Under the pieces are notes generated by a model that ran no database searches, was not told the origin of the DNA, and saw only the letters and a list, made by a program, of their open reading frames with translations. This document shows positions 42,769 through 51,121 of a stretch of DNA of 60,889 nt, piece by piece. The stretch comes from Rhodomicrobium sp. R_RK_3. GTDB taxonomy: Bacteria; Pseudomonadota; Alphaproteobacteria; Rhizobiales; Rhodomicrobiaceae. Position numbers and translations under genes: made by a program. The DNA lies in NCBI RefSeq assembly GCF_002198715.1, contig NZ_MWLK01000035.1, forward strand, positions 1 through 60,889, in the 5' to 3' direction. How positions within the stretch are numbered: position 1 is the first letter of the stretch; every line of letters starts with the position of its first letter.

Positions 42769-44376
42769 CTATTCCGGGGCGGTGCGGCTGATGGCGAGTT
42801 TGACCGCGCCGATCTGCGCCGGGGCGCAACTTAGGCTGCGCAGGCCGGTGGCGAGCAGCGGGGCGATCAGATGCGGCGTGGACGCCATGTCGCCGCAAAG
42901 GCTGACTTCGACGTTGCGATGACGGGCGGCCGCGACGGTTCGGGCGATAAGTTCGAGCACGGCCGGGTTCAGCGGATCGGCGAGCGGGGCAAGGGCGGCG
43001 TTGTCGCGCGCGCTGGCGGTTGCGTATTGGATGAGGTCGTTGGAGCCGATGGAGTAGAAATCGGCGTTGAAGGCGGCGGCCGTCAGCGCGGCGGCGGGGA
43101 CTTCGATCATCATGCCCAGTGGCGGCGTCGCACAGGGCATCCCGGCGCGTTGCAGGGCGGCGATCTCGTCGAGCATCATCTCGCGGGCGGTTGTGAGTTC
43201 GGCGGGCACCGTCACCATCGGGACCATCACCTTGACCGGGCCGAGCGCCGCCGCCCGCGCCAAGGCGCGGAGCTGGGTGCGGAAAATGTCCGGCTTGGCA
43301 AGGGAGAGTCGCAGGCCGCGCACGCCGAGGAAGGGGTTCGCCTCGCCGTCGAAGGTGATGCCGGGGATGGGCTTGTCGCCGCCTGCGTCGAGCGTGCGGA
43401 TGGTGACGGGACGGCCCTGCGCCCAGGAGATCAGCCGCGCATAGAATGCGAATTGCGCCTCCTCGGTCGGCTGGCCGTGCCGGAACAGGAATTCGGTTCG
43501 GGTGAGGCCGACGCCGTCGCAGATCTCAGGCGGGATCGAGTCGAGGCGGTCCGGCTCGTCGATGTTGACGAGCACCTGCACGCGTTCGCCGCGCGGGGTC
43601 ATCGCAGGCTTGCGGATGAGGGCTTCGATCGCGCGGTCATCATGGCTCGCGGCAGACAGCCGCGCCGTTGCGGCGGCAAGGGTCGCGGCGCTCGGCCCGG
43701 CAATCACCACACCCTCCGGCGCGTCGAGAATTGCAGGTGCGCCGTCTTCGAATGCGTCGAATTCCGCCGACAGGCCGACGATGAGGTTCACGCCCCGTGA
43801 CCGGGCCAGAATCGCGACATGGCTCGTCGGGCTGCCGCCGAGCGTCGCCGCGCCGCCGATGCCGGTCCAATCCAGGTCAAGGAATGTAGATGGGGTGAGT
43901 TCCGCCGCGATGAGGATGGCGCCGTCGGGCAGTTCCGCCGCCGCGCTCGGCTCCTGCACCGCACGCAGCACGCGGGACTTCAAATCCGCAAGGTCCGCCG
44001 CGCGCGCGGCAAGCGTATCGTCGCCGCCCTTGCGATAGTCCGCGATCTCCGCGTCCATCGTGGACGCCCACGCCGCATCCCACGCCTCGCCGTCCGCAAT
44101 CGCGCGAAGGACGGGCGCCAGCAAATCCTCATCGCCGAGCAGGGCGAGCTGAAACTCCAGGATCTCGCCGGCCAATTCGTCCTCGGAGGCAATCAGCCGA
44201 TCGATTTGCCCGGCGGCCTCTGCGATCGCCGCGCGAAACGCCCTCCGCTCTTCCTCAACGCCCGCAAATGCCCGCTGCGCCGCCGCCTTCTCCCGCAGCA
44301 CGACCACCGGCCCGATCGCGATGCCGCCGGACACGCCGATGCCTCGAAATCTCCGTTCGGGGGCATCCTCAGTCAT
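42769..44376 (-). CDS. PTS enzyme I dedicated to DHA kinase
   Basis: This 535-residue enzyme I homologue has the swivelling His in GGSPTSHVAILARSRG (H186), the PEP-binding core GLTRTEFLFR, TIRTLDAGGDKP, GVRGLRLSLA and SIGSNDLIQY, and the C-terminal catalytic Cys in SLCGDMAS. It moves phosphate from PEP to HPr. In E. coli an EI-like segment is fused inside DhaM; here EI, HPr and DhaM are three separate overlapping genes. Its start overlaps the HPr stop by 8 bp (ATGACTGA). Confidence 0.93.
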   Translation of the reverse strand: MTEDAPERRFRGIGVSGGIAIGPVVVLREKAAAQRAFAGVEEERRAFRAAIAEAAGQIDRLIASEDELAGEILEFQLALLGDEDLLAPVLRAIADGEAWDAAWASTMDAEIADYRKGGDDTLAARAADLADLKSRVLRAVQEPSAAAELPDGAILIAAELTPSTFLDLDWTGIGGAATLGGSPTSHVAILARSRGVNLIVGLSAEFDAFEDGAPAILDAPEGVVIAGPSAATLAAATARLSAASHDDRAIEALIRKPAMTPRGERVQVLVNIDEPDRLDSIPPEICDGVGLTRTEFLFRHGQPTEEAQFAFYARLISWAQGRPVTIRTLDAGGDKPIPGITFDGEANPFLGVRGLRLSLAKPDIFRTQLRALARAAALGPVKVMVPMVTVPAELTTAREMMLDEIAALQRAGMPCATPPLGMMIEVPAAALTAAAFNADFYSIGSNDLIQYATASARDNAALAPLADPLNPAVLELIARTVAAARHRNVEVSLCGDMASTPHLIAPLLATGLRSLSCAPAQIGAVKLAISRTAPE

Positions 44377-44665
44377 GGAAATCCCGCTGCACCAGCGCCA
44401 TCAGCGCATCGACCGCGCTCCGCGCATCGTCGCCCGCCGCGCGGATATGCAGGGGCAAACCCGCGCCTGCCTTCAGCTTCATCACCGCGTTGGGCGACTT
44501 GGCGTTGACCCAGTCCCCGCCGCCCTCGGCGCGGATTTCGATTGCCGCCTCAAACGTCTTCGCCAGCCGCGTCAGCTTGACCGCGGGCCGCGCATGCAGC
44601 CCGGTCGGGTCGCGGATCACCGCGTTGCCGACGATCCAGTCGAGGTCGCGCGCCATGTCGGTCAT
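44369..44665 (-). CDS. HPr-like phosphocarrier protein
   Basis: This 98-residue HPr has the active-site His in PTGLHARPAVKLTRLA (H24) and the regulatory-site region NAKSPNAVMKL. GGAGG lies 11 bp upstream of the ATG. It relays phosphate from the adjacent enzyme I to DhaM. It lies 4 bp after dhaM, firmly within the operon. Confidence 0.92.
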   Translation of the reverse strand: MTDMARDLDWIVGNAVIRDPTGLHARPAVKLTRLAKTFEAAIEIRAEGGGDWVNAKSPNAVMKLKAGAGLPLHIRAAGDDARSAVDALMALVQRDFHD

Positions 44666-44668
44666 GCG

Positions 44669-45052
44669 TCAAAAATCCTCCGCCGTGGCGCGCACGGCCT
44701 CCAGAGATGCCCCGCCTGCCGCCTCGGTCGCCGCCATCACCGCACCCTCCACGACCGGCGCATTCAGGATCTGCACATGCGCGCCGCGCCCGTCGGAAAG
44801 CATTTCGATGGCGATTTCGCTGTTGGTCTCCGCCCCGCCGAGATCGACCAGCACGGCGACGCCCTTGGGCGTGTAGACCTTTTCGATGGCCGCCATGATC
44901 GCCGCAACATCCGTGCCGAGGCCGCCATCGGGATTGCCGCCGCACCAGGCGACGCGCACCTCCTCGCCGACCATTTGGCGCACCATGTCCGCCGCGCCCT
45001 TGGCGACATCGGGCGAGTGCGACACGATGACGATGGATACGGTGTCGGTCAT
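44669..45052 (-). CDS. dhaM: DhaM, EIIA-type phosphotransferase subunit
   Basis: This 127-residue EIIA-Man-fold protein has VSIVIVSHSPDVAKGAADMV (H12 phosphoacceptor), CGGNPDGGLGTDVAAIMAAI and GVAVLVDLGGAETNSEIAIE (typical DLGSA.T-like block). It rephosphorylates DhaL-bound ADP to ATP. It corresponds to only the first domain of E. coli DhaM. The start overlaps the dhaL stop (ATGA). Confidence 0.93.
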   Translation of the reverse strand: MTDTVSIVIVSHSPDVAKGAADMVRQMVGEEVRVAWCGGNPDGGLGTDVAAIMAAIEKVYTPKGVAVLVDLGGAETNSEIAIEMLSDGRGAHVQILNAPVVEGAVMAATEAAGGASLEAVRATAEDF

Positions 45053-45651
45053 TTGGCCTCCAGCACGTCGCAAATCGCGTGGATCAACAGCGTCGCGGAA
45101 CGCGCGCCGGGATCGAGATGGCCGATCGAGCGCTCGCCGACGAAGGCGGCGCGGCCCTTGGTGGCGCGCATGTCCTTGGTGGCCGCAAGGGCGGCGTCGG
45201 CGACATCGCGGACCTGCGCGATGGTGGCGCCGGCCGCCAGCGCCTCCTGCACCGGGACCAGCACGTCGAGCATGGTTTTCGCGCCGGCGTCGGATTTGCC
45301 GCGCGCCTTGACCGCCTCGATGCCCGCGCCGAGCATCGCGGCCGCCGCTTTCGTGCCGGCGGGCCGGGCCTCCACCGCCTTGCCCATCGCCATCAGCAGC
45401 GAACCGTAGAGCGGACCGGACGCGCCGCCGATCTTCATCACCAGCGCCGTGCCGGCCTTCTGCAGCGCCTGGCCGAAGGGCAAGGGCGCGATCTCGTCCG
45501 CCGCCGCCGCGAGGGCGCTGAAGCCGCGCGCCATGTTCTGCCCGTGATCGCCATCGCCGATGGGCCGGTCGAGCGCGGTCAACTCGTCCGCATGGGCGGC
45601 GATGGTCGCGTTGCATTTGGCGATCAGCGCGCGCATCAACTCCTCGCTCAT
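45049..45651 (-). CDS. dhaL: Dihydroxyacetone kinase subunit DhaL
   Basis: This 200-residue ADP/ATP-binding subunit has TALDRPIGDGDHGQNMARGF, carrying the three Asp residues that hold Mg-nucleotide, then KIGGASGPLYGSLLMAMGKA, GAKTMLDVLVP and MRATKGRAAFVGERSIGHLD. It is a stand-alone DhaL encoded directly after a second DhaL that is fused to an ABC ATPase; the two share most of these blocks. The start overlaps the stop of the fusion gene (ATGA). Confidence 0.95.
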   Translation of the reverse strand: MSEELMRALIAKCNATIAAHADELTALDRPIGDGDHGQNMARGFSALAAAADEIAPLPFGQALQKAGTALVMKIGGASGPLYGSLLMAMGKAVEARPAGTKAAAAMLGAGIEAVKARGKSDAGAKTMLDVLVPVQEALAAGATIAQVRDVADAALAATKDMRATKGRAAFVGERSIGHLDPGARSATLLIHAICDVLEAK

Positions 45652-47333
45652 CCCAGTCTCTCCTGCACGGTTTCGCAAATGGCGGCGATGATCACCGCGC
45701 TCGATTTCGAGCCCGGATCGATATGACCTAGGGCGCGTTCGCCCAGAAAAGCGGCACGGCCTTTTGTGGCAAGCCGGTCTTTCGTCGAAAGCATGCCCGT
45801 TTCGGCGATCCAGGGCAGCTCGCGCGCGATGTCGCGGCCCGGCCGGCCCATGTCCGCCATCTCGCTGAGAACTTGCGAGACGGGGATCAGCACATCGAGC
45901 ATGGTCTTGTCGCCGAGTTCGGCCTTGCCGCGTTTCTTGATCGCCGCAACACCCGCCGCGACCATGCGGGCGACGGTCTTGGCGTCCCAGCGTCCGTCCG
46001 CGCCTTCCGCCTTCGACATATCCAGGAAAAAGCTGGCAATCAGAGGGCCGGATGCGCCGCCCACGGTCATCAGGATGGATTTGGCCACGGCTTTCAACGC
46101 GGCGTCGGGGGCGAGCGGGGCGAGGTCGGGTTTGATGGAGGTGAGCTTGGCGAAGCCGCGCGTCAGGTTGATGAAGTGGTCGCCGTCGCCGATGGCGCGG
46201 TCGAGGCCTTCGATCTCGGCTTCGTGGTCGCGGACCGCTGCCGCGGCCGCATCGAGGCAGGCGAGGAGGAGGGCGGTTTCGCTGGGGGCGGCGGTCTTGA
46301 CGGTGATGGGCGTCGGCGCAGGCGAGCCGATGCGGTCGCCGCGCGTATCGAAGAACAGCGCGGCGCCGGGACGGACGGAGGCTTTCACCACATCGCCCTG
46401 GCGCAGGGCAGTGCGCGCGCCGAGCAAGGCGTGGAGGTGGCGGCCTTCGCAGTCCAGCAGCGCGATCGACTCGACGCCCAGATGCTCGATGGTGAGCACC
46501 TTGGCCACCGCGCCATTGCCGTTCAACACCACGTCTTCCGGCCGTACGCCGATGGTCTCGGACGCCGCCGGCGCGTCGGCGACGCCCAGCGCGCCCATCG
46601 GCAAGAGATTGATCTGAGGACTGCCGAGCCGTTGCGCGGCGTGGATGTTTGCCGGCCGTTCATAGACATCGCGCGGCGAGGCGATCTGTACCAGCGCGCC
46701 CTCGGATAGCACGCCAATGCGGTCTGCCAGGGTCATGGCCTCGAGCTGGTCGTGCGTCACATAGACGATGGTGGCGCCGAGTTCGCGCTGGATGCGCTTC
46801 AGCTCGACGCGCAGGTCCTCACGCAGCTTGGCGTCGAGCGAGGAGAGCGGCTCGTCCATCAAAAAGAGGTTCGGCGAGCGCACCAGGGCGCGGCCGATGG
46901 AGACGCGCTGCATCTCGCCGCCGGACAGGGTCGTCGCGCGATTGGCGAGTTTTGACTCGATGCGCAGCATGGCGGCGATCTCGCGCACGCGCCTTTCGAT
47001 CGCCTGGGCCGAGGTCCGCCGGCCGGGCGCGCGCAAGGGGAAGGCGAGGTTGTCGAAGACCGTGTAGTGCGGATAGAGCGAATATTGCTGGAATACGAAG
47101 GCCACGTCGCGCCGGGCCGGGTCGAGCGCGGTCACGTCCTCCCCGCCGATCTCGATGCGGCCCTCTTCGGGCGTCTCCAGCCCGGCGAACAGGCGCAAGG
47201 TCGTCGTCTTGCCCGCGCCAGTCGGGCCGAGCAGCACGATGAACTCGCCGTCCGCCACGCGCAGGTCGATGCCGGAAATGGCGACTTTGTCGCCGAAGCG
47301 CTTGGTGACGCTGTGGAGGGCGGCTTCAGCCAT
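45648..47333 (-). CDS. ABC transporter ATPase fused to a DhaL kinase domain
   Basis: 561 residues from ATG 47333 (GGAG upstream). Residues 1-235 are an ABC ATPase: GPTGAGKTT (36-44), FVFQQYSLYPH (79-89), LSGGEMQRV (136-144), LFLMDEPL (156-163), YVTHD (191-195). Residues 240-335 form TOBE-type domains (IGVRPEDVVL). A linker rich in Pro/Thr leads to a complete DhaL domain (352-561): EGLDRAIGDGDHFINLTRGF (D378, D383, D385), TVGGASGPLIASFF, GDKTMLDVLIP and LATKGRAAFLGERALGHIDP. No frameshift or internal start interrupts it. It overlaps the upstream ATPase gene by 8 bp and the downstream dhaL by 4 bp. Confidence 0.93.
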   Translation of the reverse strand: MAEAALHSVTKRFGDKVAISGIDLRVADGEFIVLLGPTGAGKTTTLRLFAGLETPEEGRIEIGGEDVTALDPARRDVAFVFQQYSLYPHYTVFDNLAFPLRAPGRRTSAQAIERRVREIAAMLRIESKLANRATTLSGGEMQRVSIGRALVRSPNLFLMDEPLSSLDAKLREDLRVELKRIQRELGATIVYVTHDQLEAMTLADRIGVLSEGALVQIASPRDVYERPANIHAAQRLGSPQINLLPMGALGVADAPAASETIGVRPEDVVLNGNGAVAKVLTIEHLGVESIALLDCEGRHLHALLGARTALRQGDVVKASVRPGAALFFDTRGDRIGSPAPTPITVKTAAPSETALLLACLDAAAAAVRDHEAEIEGLDRAIGDGDHFINLTRGFAKLTSIKPDLAPLAPDAALKAVAKSILMTVGGASGPLIASFFLDMSKAEGADGRWDAKTVARMVAAGVAAIKKRGKAELGDKTMLDVLIPVSQVLSEMADMGRPGRDIARELPWIAETGMLSTKDRLATKGRAAFLGERALGHIDPGSKSSAVIIAAICETVQERLG

Positions 47334-48423
47334 GCGCATCTCCATCGAACAGCGTGCTGCGCACGGCCCGGTCGGTGTCGGGGTTGAAGACGACGATGCG
47401 CTCGGGGTCGAAAGCGAGGCCGACGGTCTCGCCGTAATCGACCCTCACCGTGTTCGGCGCGCGCACGCGCAGGCGGCCGGCGTCGGTATCGACGGTGACG
47501 AGCTGGCGCGCGCCCATATATTCGACGGCGAACACCCGGCCGCGCAACGGCCCTTCATCGGCGATGCGGATATGCTCTGGCCGAGCGCCGAGCACGGCAC
47601 CCTCGGTCGCCAAGCCCTCGCGCGTTTCCGGCATGGCCACGGTCGCGCCGTTGACGCGAATTTCCCGCGTGCCGGGCGCAAACTTCCCGCGCGCGGCCAA
47701 AAAATTCATCGACGGGCTGCCGATGAAGCCGGCCACGAATTTCGTCGCGGGGCGCTCATAGACCTCCATCGGGGCGCCGACTTGCAGCACGTCGCCCTTG
47801 TTCATGATGCAGATGCGGTCGGCCATCGACATCGCCTCGATCTGGTCGTGCGTGACATAGACGGTGGTGGCCTTGATGCGGTTGTGCAGCAGCCGCAATT
47901 CCTCGCACATGCGGTCGCGGAATTCGGCGTCGAGCGCGCCGAGCGGTTCGTCCATCAGGAATGCTTTTGCCCGCCGCACGATGGCCCGCCCCAGCGCCAC
48001 GCGCTGCCGGTCGCCTGCCGCGAGACCGCCGACGCCGCGATCGAGGAGATGCGTGATCTGCAATAGCCGGGCGACATCCTCGGTGCGGGCGCGGATTTCT
48101 GCGCGCGGCAGGCCCTGAATGCGCAAGGGGAAAGAGATGTTCCGGCGCACGCTCATATGCGGATAGAGCGCGAAGAGCTGAAAGACAAAGGCGATGTCGC
48201 GTTCCGAGCCGCGATTGAAGGTGACGTCCTCGCCGTCCAGCAGGATTTGTCCGCTGGTCGGCATTTCGAGGCCGGCGATCATGCGCAGGGTCGTGGTCTT
48301 GCCGCAGCCCGAGGGGCCGAGCATGACGAAGAACTCGCCGTCGCGCACGGTGAAGCTCGAATCGTTCACCGCGACGAAATCGGCGAAGTGCTTTTTGAGG
48401 TTGCGGATCTGGATCTCGGCCAT
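47326..48423 (-). CDS. ABC transporter ATPase, UgpC/MalK-type, with atypical signature
   Basis: This 365-residue ATPase pairs with the DhaL-fused ATPase. Walker A is GPSGCGKTT (36-44), the Q-loop FVFQLFALYPH, Walker B AFLMDEPLGALD and the H-loop YVTHDQ. In place of LSGGQ the signature reads GLAAGDRQRVALGRA (133-147). TOBE-like domains end the protein (LGARPEHIRIADEG). An asymmetric ATPase pair is expected. The start at 48423 fits the MAEIQIRNLKKHF beginning; upstream lie extragenic repeats. Confidence 0.92.
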   Translation of the reverse strand: MAEIQIRNLKKHFADFVAVNDSSFTVRDGEFFVMLGPSGCGKTTTLRMIAGLEMPTSGQILLDGEDVTFNRGSERDIAFVFQLFALYPHMSVRRNISFPLRIQGLPRAEIRARTEDVARLLQITHLLDRGVGGLAAGDRQRVALGRAIVRRAKAFLMDEPLGALDAEFRDRMCEELRLLHNRIKATTVYVTHDQIEAMSMADRICIMNKGDVLQVGAPMEVYERPATKFVAGFIGSPSMNFLAARGKFAPGTREIRVNGATVAMPETREGLATEGAVLGARPEHIRIADEGPLRGRVFAVEYMGARQLVTVDTDAGRLRVRAPNTVRVDYGETVGLAFDPERIVVFNPDTDRAVRSTLFDGDAHG

Positions 48424-48454
48424 GGCTAGCACGCCCTCTCGGCGAGGCCCGCTT

Positions 48455-48560
48455 CCCCTCTCCCATGGGGAGAGGGTGGCGCGCGGAGCGTGCCGGGTGA
48501 GGGGGTGCGGAGTAACGATGGGGCACATCCCCTCATCCGGCCCTCTCCCCTCGGAGACCT
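48455..48560. repeat. Composite extragenic palindromic repeat
   Basis: CCCCTCTCCCATGGGGAGAGGG, then GCGCGCGGAGCGTGCCGGGT, GAGGGGGTG, an ATGGGGCACATCCCCTCA block and CCGGCCCTCTCCCCTCGGAG. Block order is as at 34848-34980. It sits between the membrane-component genes and the ATPase genes of the transporter operon and may end or attenuate transcription there. Confidence 0.7.
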
Positions 48561-48740
48561 TTCCGGCTCCAGAAAATCTCTCATCCGTCGCCCCGGCCGG
48601 CAGAGCCGGCGCCTACTCGCCTCTTCGCTTGCCCCTGCGATTGCGGATCGGCGATTGGGTCCCGGCTCGGCCTGGCGGCCGTCCGGGACGACGGGGAAGA
48701 GAGGCCGGTGAGGGGAACTCGCGGAGAGGTCACAAACCAT

Positions 48741-48790
48741 CGATAGGGCACAACCCCTCACCCCACCCTCTCCCCATGGGAGAGGGAGCG
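48741..48790. repeat. Extragenic palindromic repeat, right copy
   Basis: CGATAGGGCACAACCCCTCA followed by CCCCACCCTCTCCCCATGGG and AGAGGGAG. It is a further arm of the same repeat family. Between it and 48560 there is no gene. Confidence 0.65.
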
Positions 48791-48832
48791 GACGGCCGTA
48801 CCAAGGACGAACAAGGAGAGCGATCATCCGCC

Positions 48833-49036
48833 TCACTCCGGGAAATGGCTGACGATGACGAAGCCCACGGTGCCGGTCAGGATCGCGGCGAAGGACCAGC
48901 CGTAGAGCCAGAGCGAGAAGGGCTGCATCAGCATGAAGACGCCCGCCGCGATCAGCGCCGTCGCGCCGTTCTCCCAGGGGCCGCGCCGAAAATAGCGGGC
49001 AATGCTCTGGCGGGGCTTGTGCTCGATAGCGCTCAT
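48833..49036 (-). CDS. glpU: DUF2160 small membrane protein (GlpU-like)
   Basis: This 67-residue protein has two membrane helices (GATALIAAGVFMLMQPFSLW, WSFAAILTGTVGFVIVSHF). DUF2160 proteins accompany GlpSTPQV-type glycerol/polyol ABC transporters; their role is unknown, perhaps assembly. The start overlaps the glpQ stop by four bases (ATGA), so they are translationally coupled. Confidence 0.85.
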   Translation of the reverse strand: MSAIEHKPRQSIARYFRRGPWENGATALIAAGVFMLMQPFSLWLYGWSFAAILTGTVGFVIVSHFPE

Positions 49037-49986
49037 TTGCGGACCGCTCCGAAGGTGATGCCGCGCAGGAGCTGGTTGCGCAGCAGCACGGTGAAGATGA
49101 CGACGGGCAGCAGGAACAGCGTGGTCCCGGCGGCGACGGCGGGCCAGTCGAGGCCGCCCTCGCCGATGATCAGCGGGATGAAGGGCGGCGCGGTCTGCGC
49201 CTCGCCGCTGGTCAGCAGCAGCGCGAAGGCATATTCGTTCCAGGAAAAGATCAGGCAGAAGATCGCGGTGGCGGCGATCCCCGCGCGCATCTGCGGCAGC
49301 ACGACTTTCACGAAGGCTTGCAGGCGCGTATAGCCGTCGACAAGCGCCGCCTCTTCATATTCGCGCGGGATCTCGTCGATAAAACCCTTCAGCAGCCAGA
49401 CCGACAGCGACAGGTTCACCGCCGTATAGAGCAGGATCAGGCCGAGCGCGGTGTCGGAGAGGCCGAGCTGCCGGTACATCAGGAAGATCGGGATGGCGAC
49501 AGCAATGGGCGGCATCATCCGCGTCGAGAGGATGAAGAACATCAGATCGTCCTTCAGCGGCACCTTGAAGCGCGAGAAGCCATAGGCCGCGAGCGTGCCG
49601 AGGAAGACGGCGAGGAAGGTGGAGCCGAAGCCGATGATGACGGAGTTCTGATAGCGGTCGATGAACCGCGAGGGCCCGGTGATGACCATGTTCCGCTCGC
49701 GCACCAGCGCATCGTACCAGCTCTGCGGGGGCCCGAGGCTGTTGATGTATTCCGGCGTCTGGCGCGAGCGGGTCGTGAAGAGGTTGACGTAGCCTTCGAG
49801 CGTCGGCGTGAACAGCACCTCGGGCGGATAGGCGATGGAATCGGGCGGCGATTTGAAGCCGGTGAGGAAAATCCAGACCAGCGGAATCAGCGCGACCAGG
49901 GCATAGGCGATCACCAGGATACCGGCGATCCATTTGACGCGCGGGCTGGCCTCGCCCACGGAATATGCGGTGCTCGCGGCGCTCAT
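49033..49986 (-). CDS. glpQ: ABC transporter permease (GlpQ-like)
   Basis: This 317-residue inner-membrane permease has six predicted helices (first: WIAGILVIAYALVALIPLVW). The ATPase-docking EAA loop is EYEEAALVDGYTRLQAFVKV. The ending QLLRGITFGAVRK is typical of sugar/polyol family permeases. ATG 49986 overlaps the glpP stop (ATGA). Confidence 0.9.
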   Translation of the reverse strand: MSAASTAYSVGEASPRVKWIAGILVIAYALVALIPLVWIFLTGFKSPPDSIAYPPEVLFTPTLEGYVNLFTTRSRQTPEYINSLGPPQSWYDALVRERNMVITGPSRFIDRYQNSVIIGFGSTFLAVFLGTLAAYGFSRFKVPLKDDLMFFILSTRMMPPIAVAIPIFLMYRQLGLSDTALGLILLYTAVNLSLSVWLLKGFIDEIPREYEEAALVDGYTRLQAFVKVVLPQMRAGIAATAIFCLIFSWNEYAFALLLTSGEAQTAPPFIPLIIGEGGLDWPAVAAGTTLFLLPVVIFTVLLRNQLLRGITFGAVRK

Positions 49987-50933
49987 GACTTCACCCGGTT
50001 GAGTGCCTTGACGTAGATGTTGCCGAGCCCGAACACCGTCACGAACAGGATCACGGCATAGGCGGAGGAATAGCCGGTTCGCCAAGACTCGAAAGCTTCG
50101 CGCTTCAGGTTGATCGAGGCCAGTTCCGTCGCCGAGCCGGGGCCGCCGGAGGTCAGCTCAACGACCATGTCGAACATCTTGAAATTCTCGATGCCCCGGA
50201 ACAGCACCGCGAGCATCAGGAAGGGCAGCACGCGCGGCAGCGTGACGTACCAGAATTTTTGCAGGCCGTTGGCGCGGTCGATCTCGGCGGCCTCATAGAG
50301 ATAGGCCGGGATCGAGCGCAAACCGGCGAGGCAGAGCAGCATGATGTAGGGCGTCCACATCCAGGTATCGACGATGACGATGGCCCAGGGCGCGAGGTGG
50401 ATCGAGCCGATCATGTCTACGGCGCCGACATTGGCGAAGACATCGATGATGTAGCTGAAAATGCCGGTCTGCGGCTGGTAGAGATAGGTCCAGAAGGTGC
50501 CGACCACGGCGGGCGACAGCATCATCGGGATGAGGATGACGGTCGTCCAGAAGCTGGAGGTTTTGAAGCCGCGATTGATGAGCAGCGCGAGGCCGAGCCC
50601 CAGCGCCACCTGGATCAGCATGGTCCAGACCACGAAATGCGCGGTGACCTGGAGATAGCCCCAAATGTCCCCGCTGGAGAGAATGCGCTCGTAATTGGCG
50701 GTGCCGATCCACTGCACCGGACGGCCCGGCTGATTGGCGCGGTAATTGGTGAAGGAGAGATAGACGGTCCACAGAAGCGGGAAGATGTTGATGGCGAGCA
50801 GGATCAGGATGCTCGGCATGATGAAGATCCAGGCGATGGCCCGGTCCGAGAGGCCGCGCATCCGGTTCGCCGCGCCGAAGGGCGTGATCCGCGCCGCCCG
50901 CTCCGCAATTCGATCGATGGTTCCGACTGCCAT
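49983..50933 (-). CDS. glpP: ABC transporter permease (GlpP-like)
   Basis: This 316-residue permease (MalF/UgpA type) has six helices (IAWIFIMPSILILLAINIFP first) and the EAA loop YEAAEIDRANGLQKFWYVTL. It pairs with the GlpQ-like permease to form the channel. It follows the binding-protein gene with a 190-bp spacer full of extragenic repeats. Confidence 0.9.
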   Translation of the reverse strand: MAVGTIDRIAERAARITPFGAANRMRGLSDRAIAWIFIMPSILILLAINIFPLLWTVYLSFTNYRANQPGRPVQWIGTANYERILSSGDIWGYLQVTAHFVVWTMLIQVALGLGLALLINRGFKTSSFWTTVILIPMMLSPAVVGTFWTYLYQPQTGIFSYIIDVFANVGAVDMIGSIHLAPWAIVIVDTWMWTPYIMLLCLAGLRSIPAYLYEAAEIDRANGLQKFWYVTLPRVLPFLMLAVLFRGIENFKMFDMVVELTSGGPGSATELASINLKREAFESWRTGYSSAYAVILFVTVFGLGNIYVKALNRVKS

Positions 50934-50952
50934 TTGGTTCTGCTCGCTTATT

Positions 50953-51098
50953 GCCCTCTCCCCTTGTGGGAGAGGGCTCCCGCCGCAGGCGGGCGGGTGA
51001 GGGGTGTGGAACTATCCGCACGCTCGTCCCGGGCCGAGAGGCAGCGCGCCCTCACCCGGTCGCTTCGCGCCCGCCCTCTCCCGCAAGGGGAGAGGGCA
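50953..51098. repeat. Two extragenic palindromes between glpV and glpP
   Basis: GCCCTCTCCCCTTGTGGGAG-AGGGC with GGGCGGGTGAGGGG follows one arm; CGCCCTCACCCGGT...CGCCCTCTCCCGCAAGGGGAGAGGGC makes the second, in opposite order. Such hairpins after a binding-protein gene commonly stabilise its mRNA and reduce downstream expression. Confidence 0.7.
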
Positions 51099-51121
51099 AG
51101 GCCCTGCATGGAAGAGGACGG

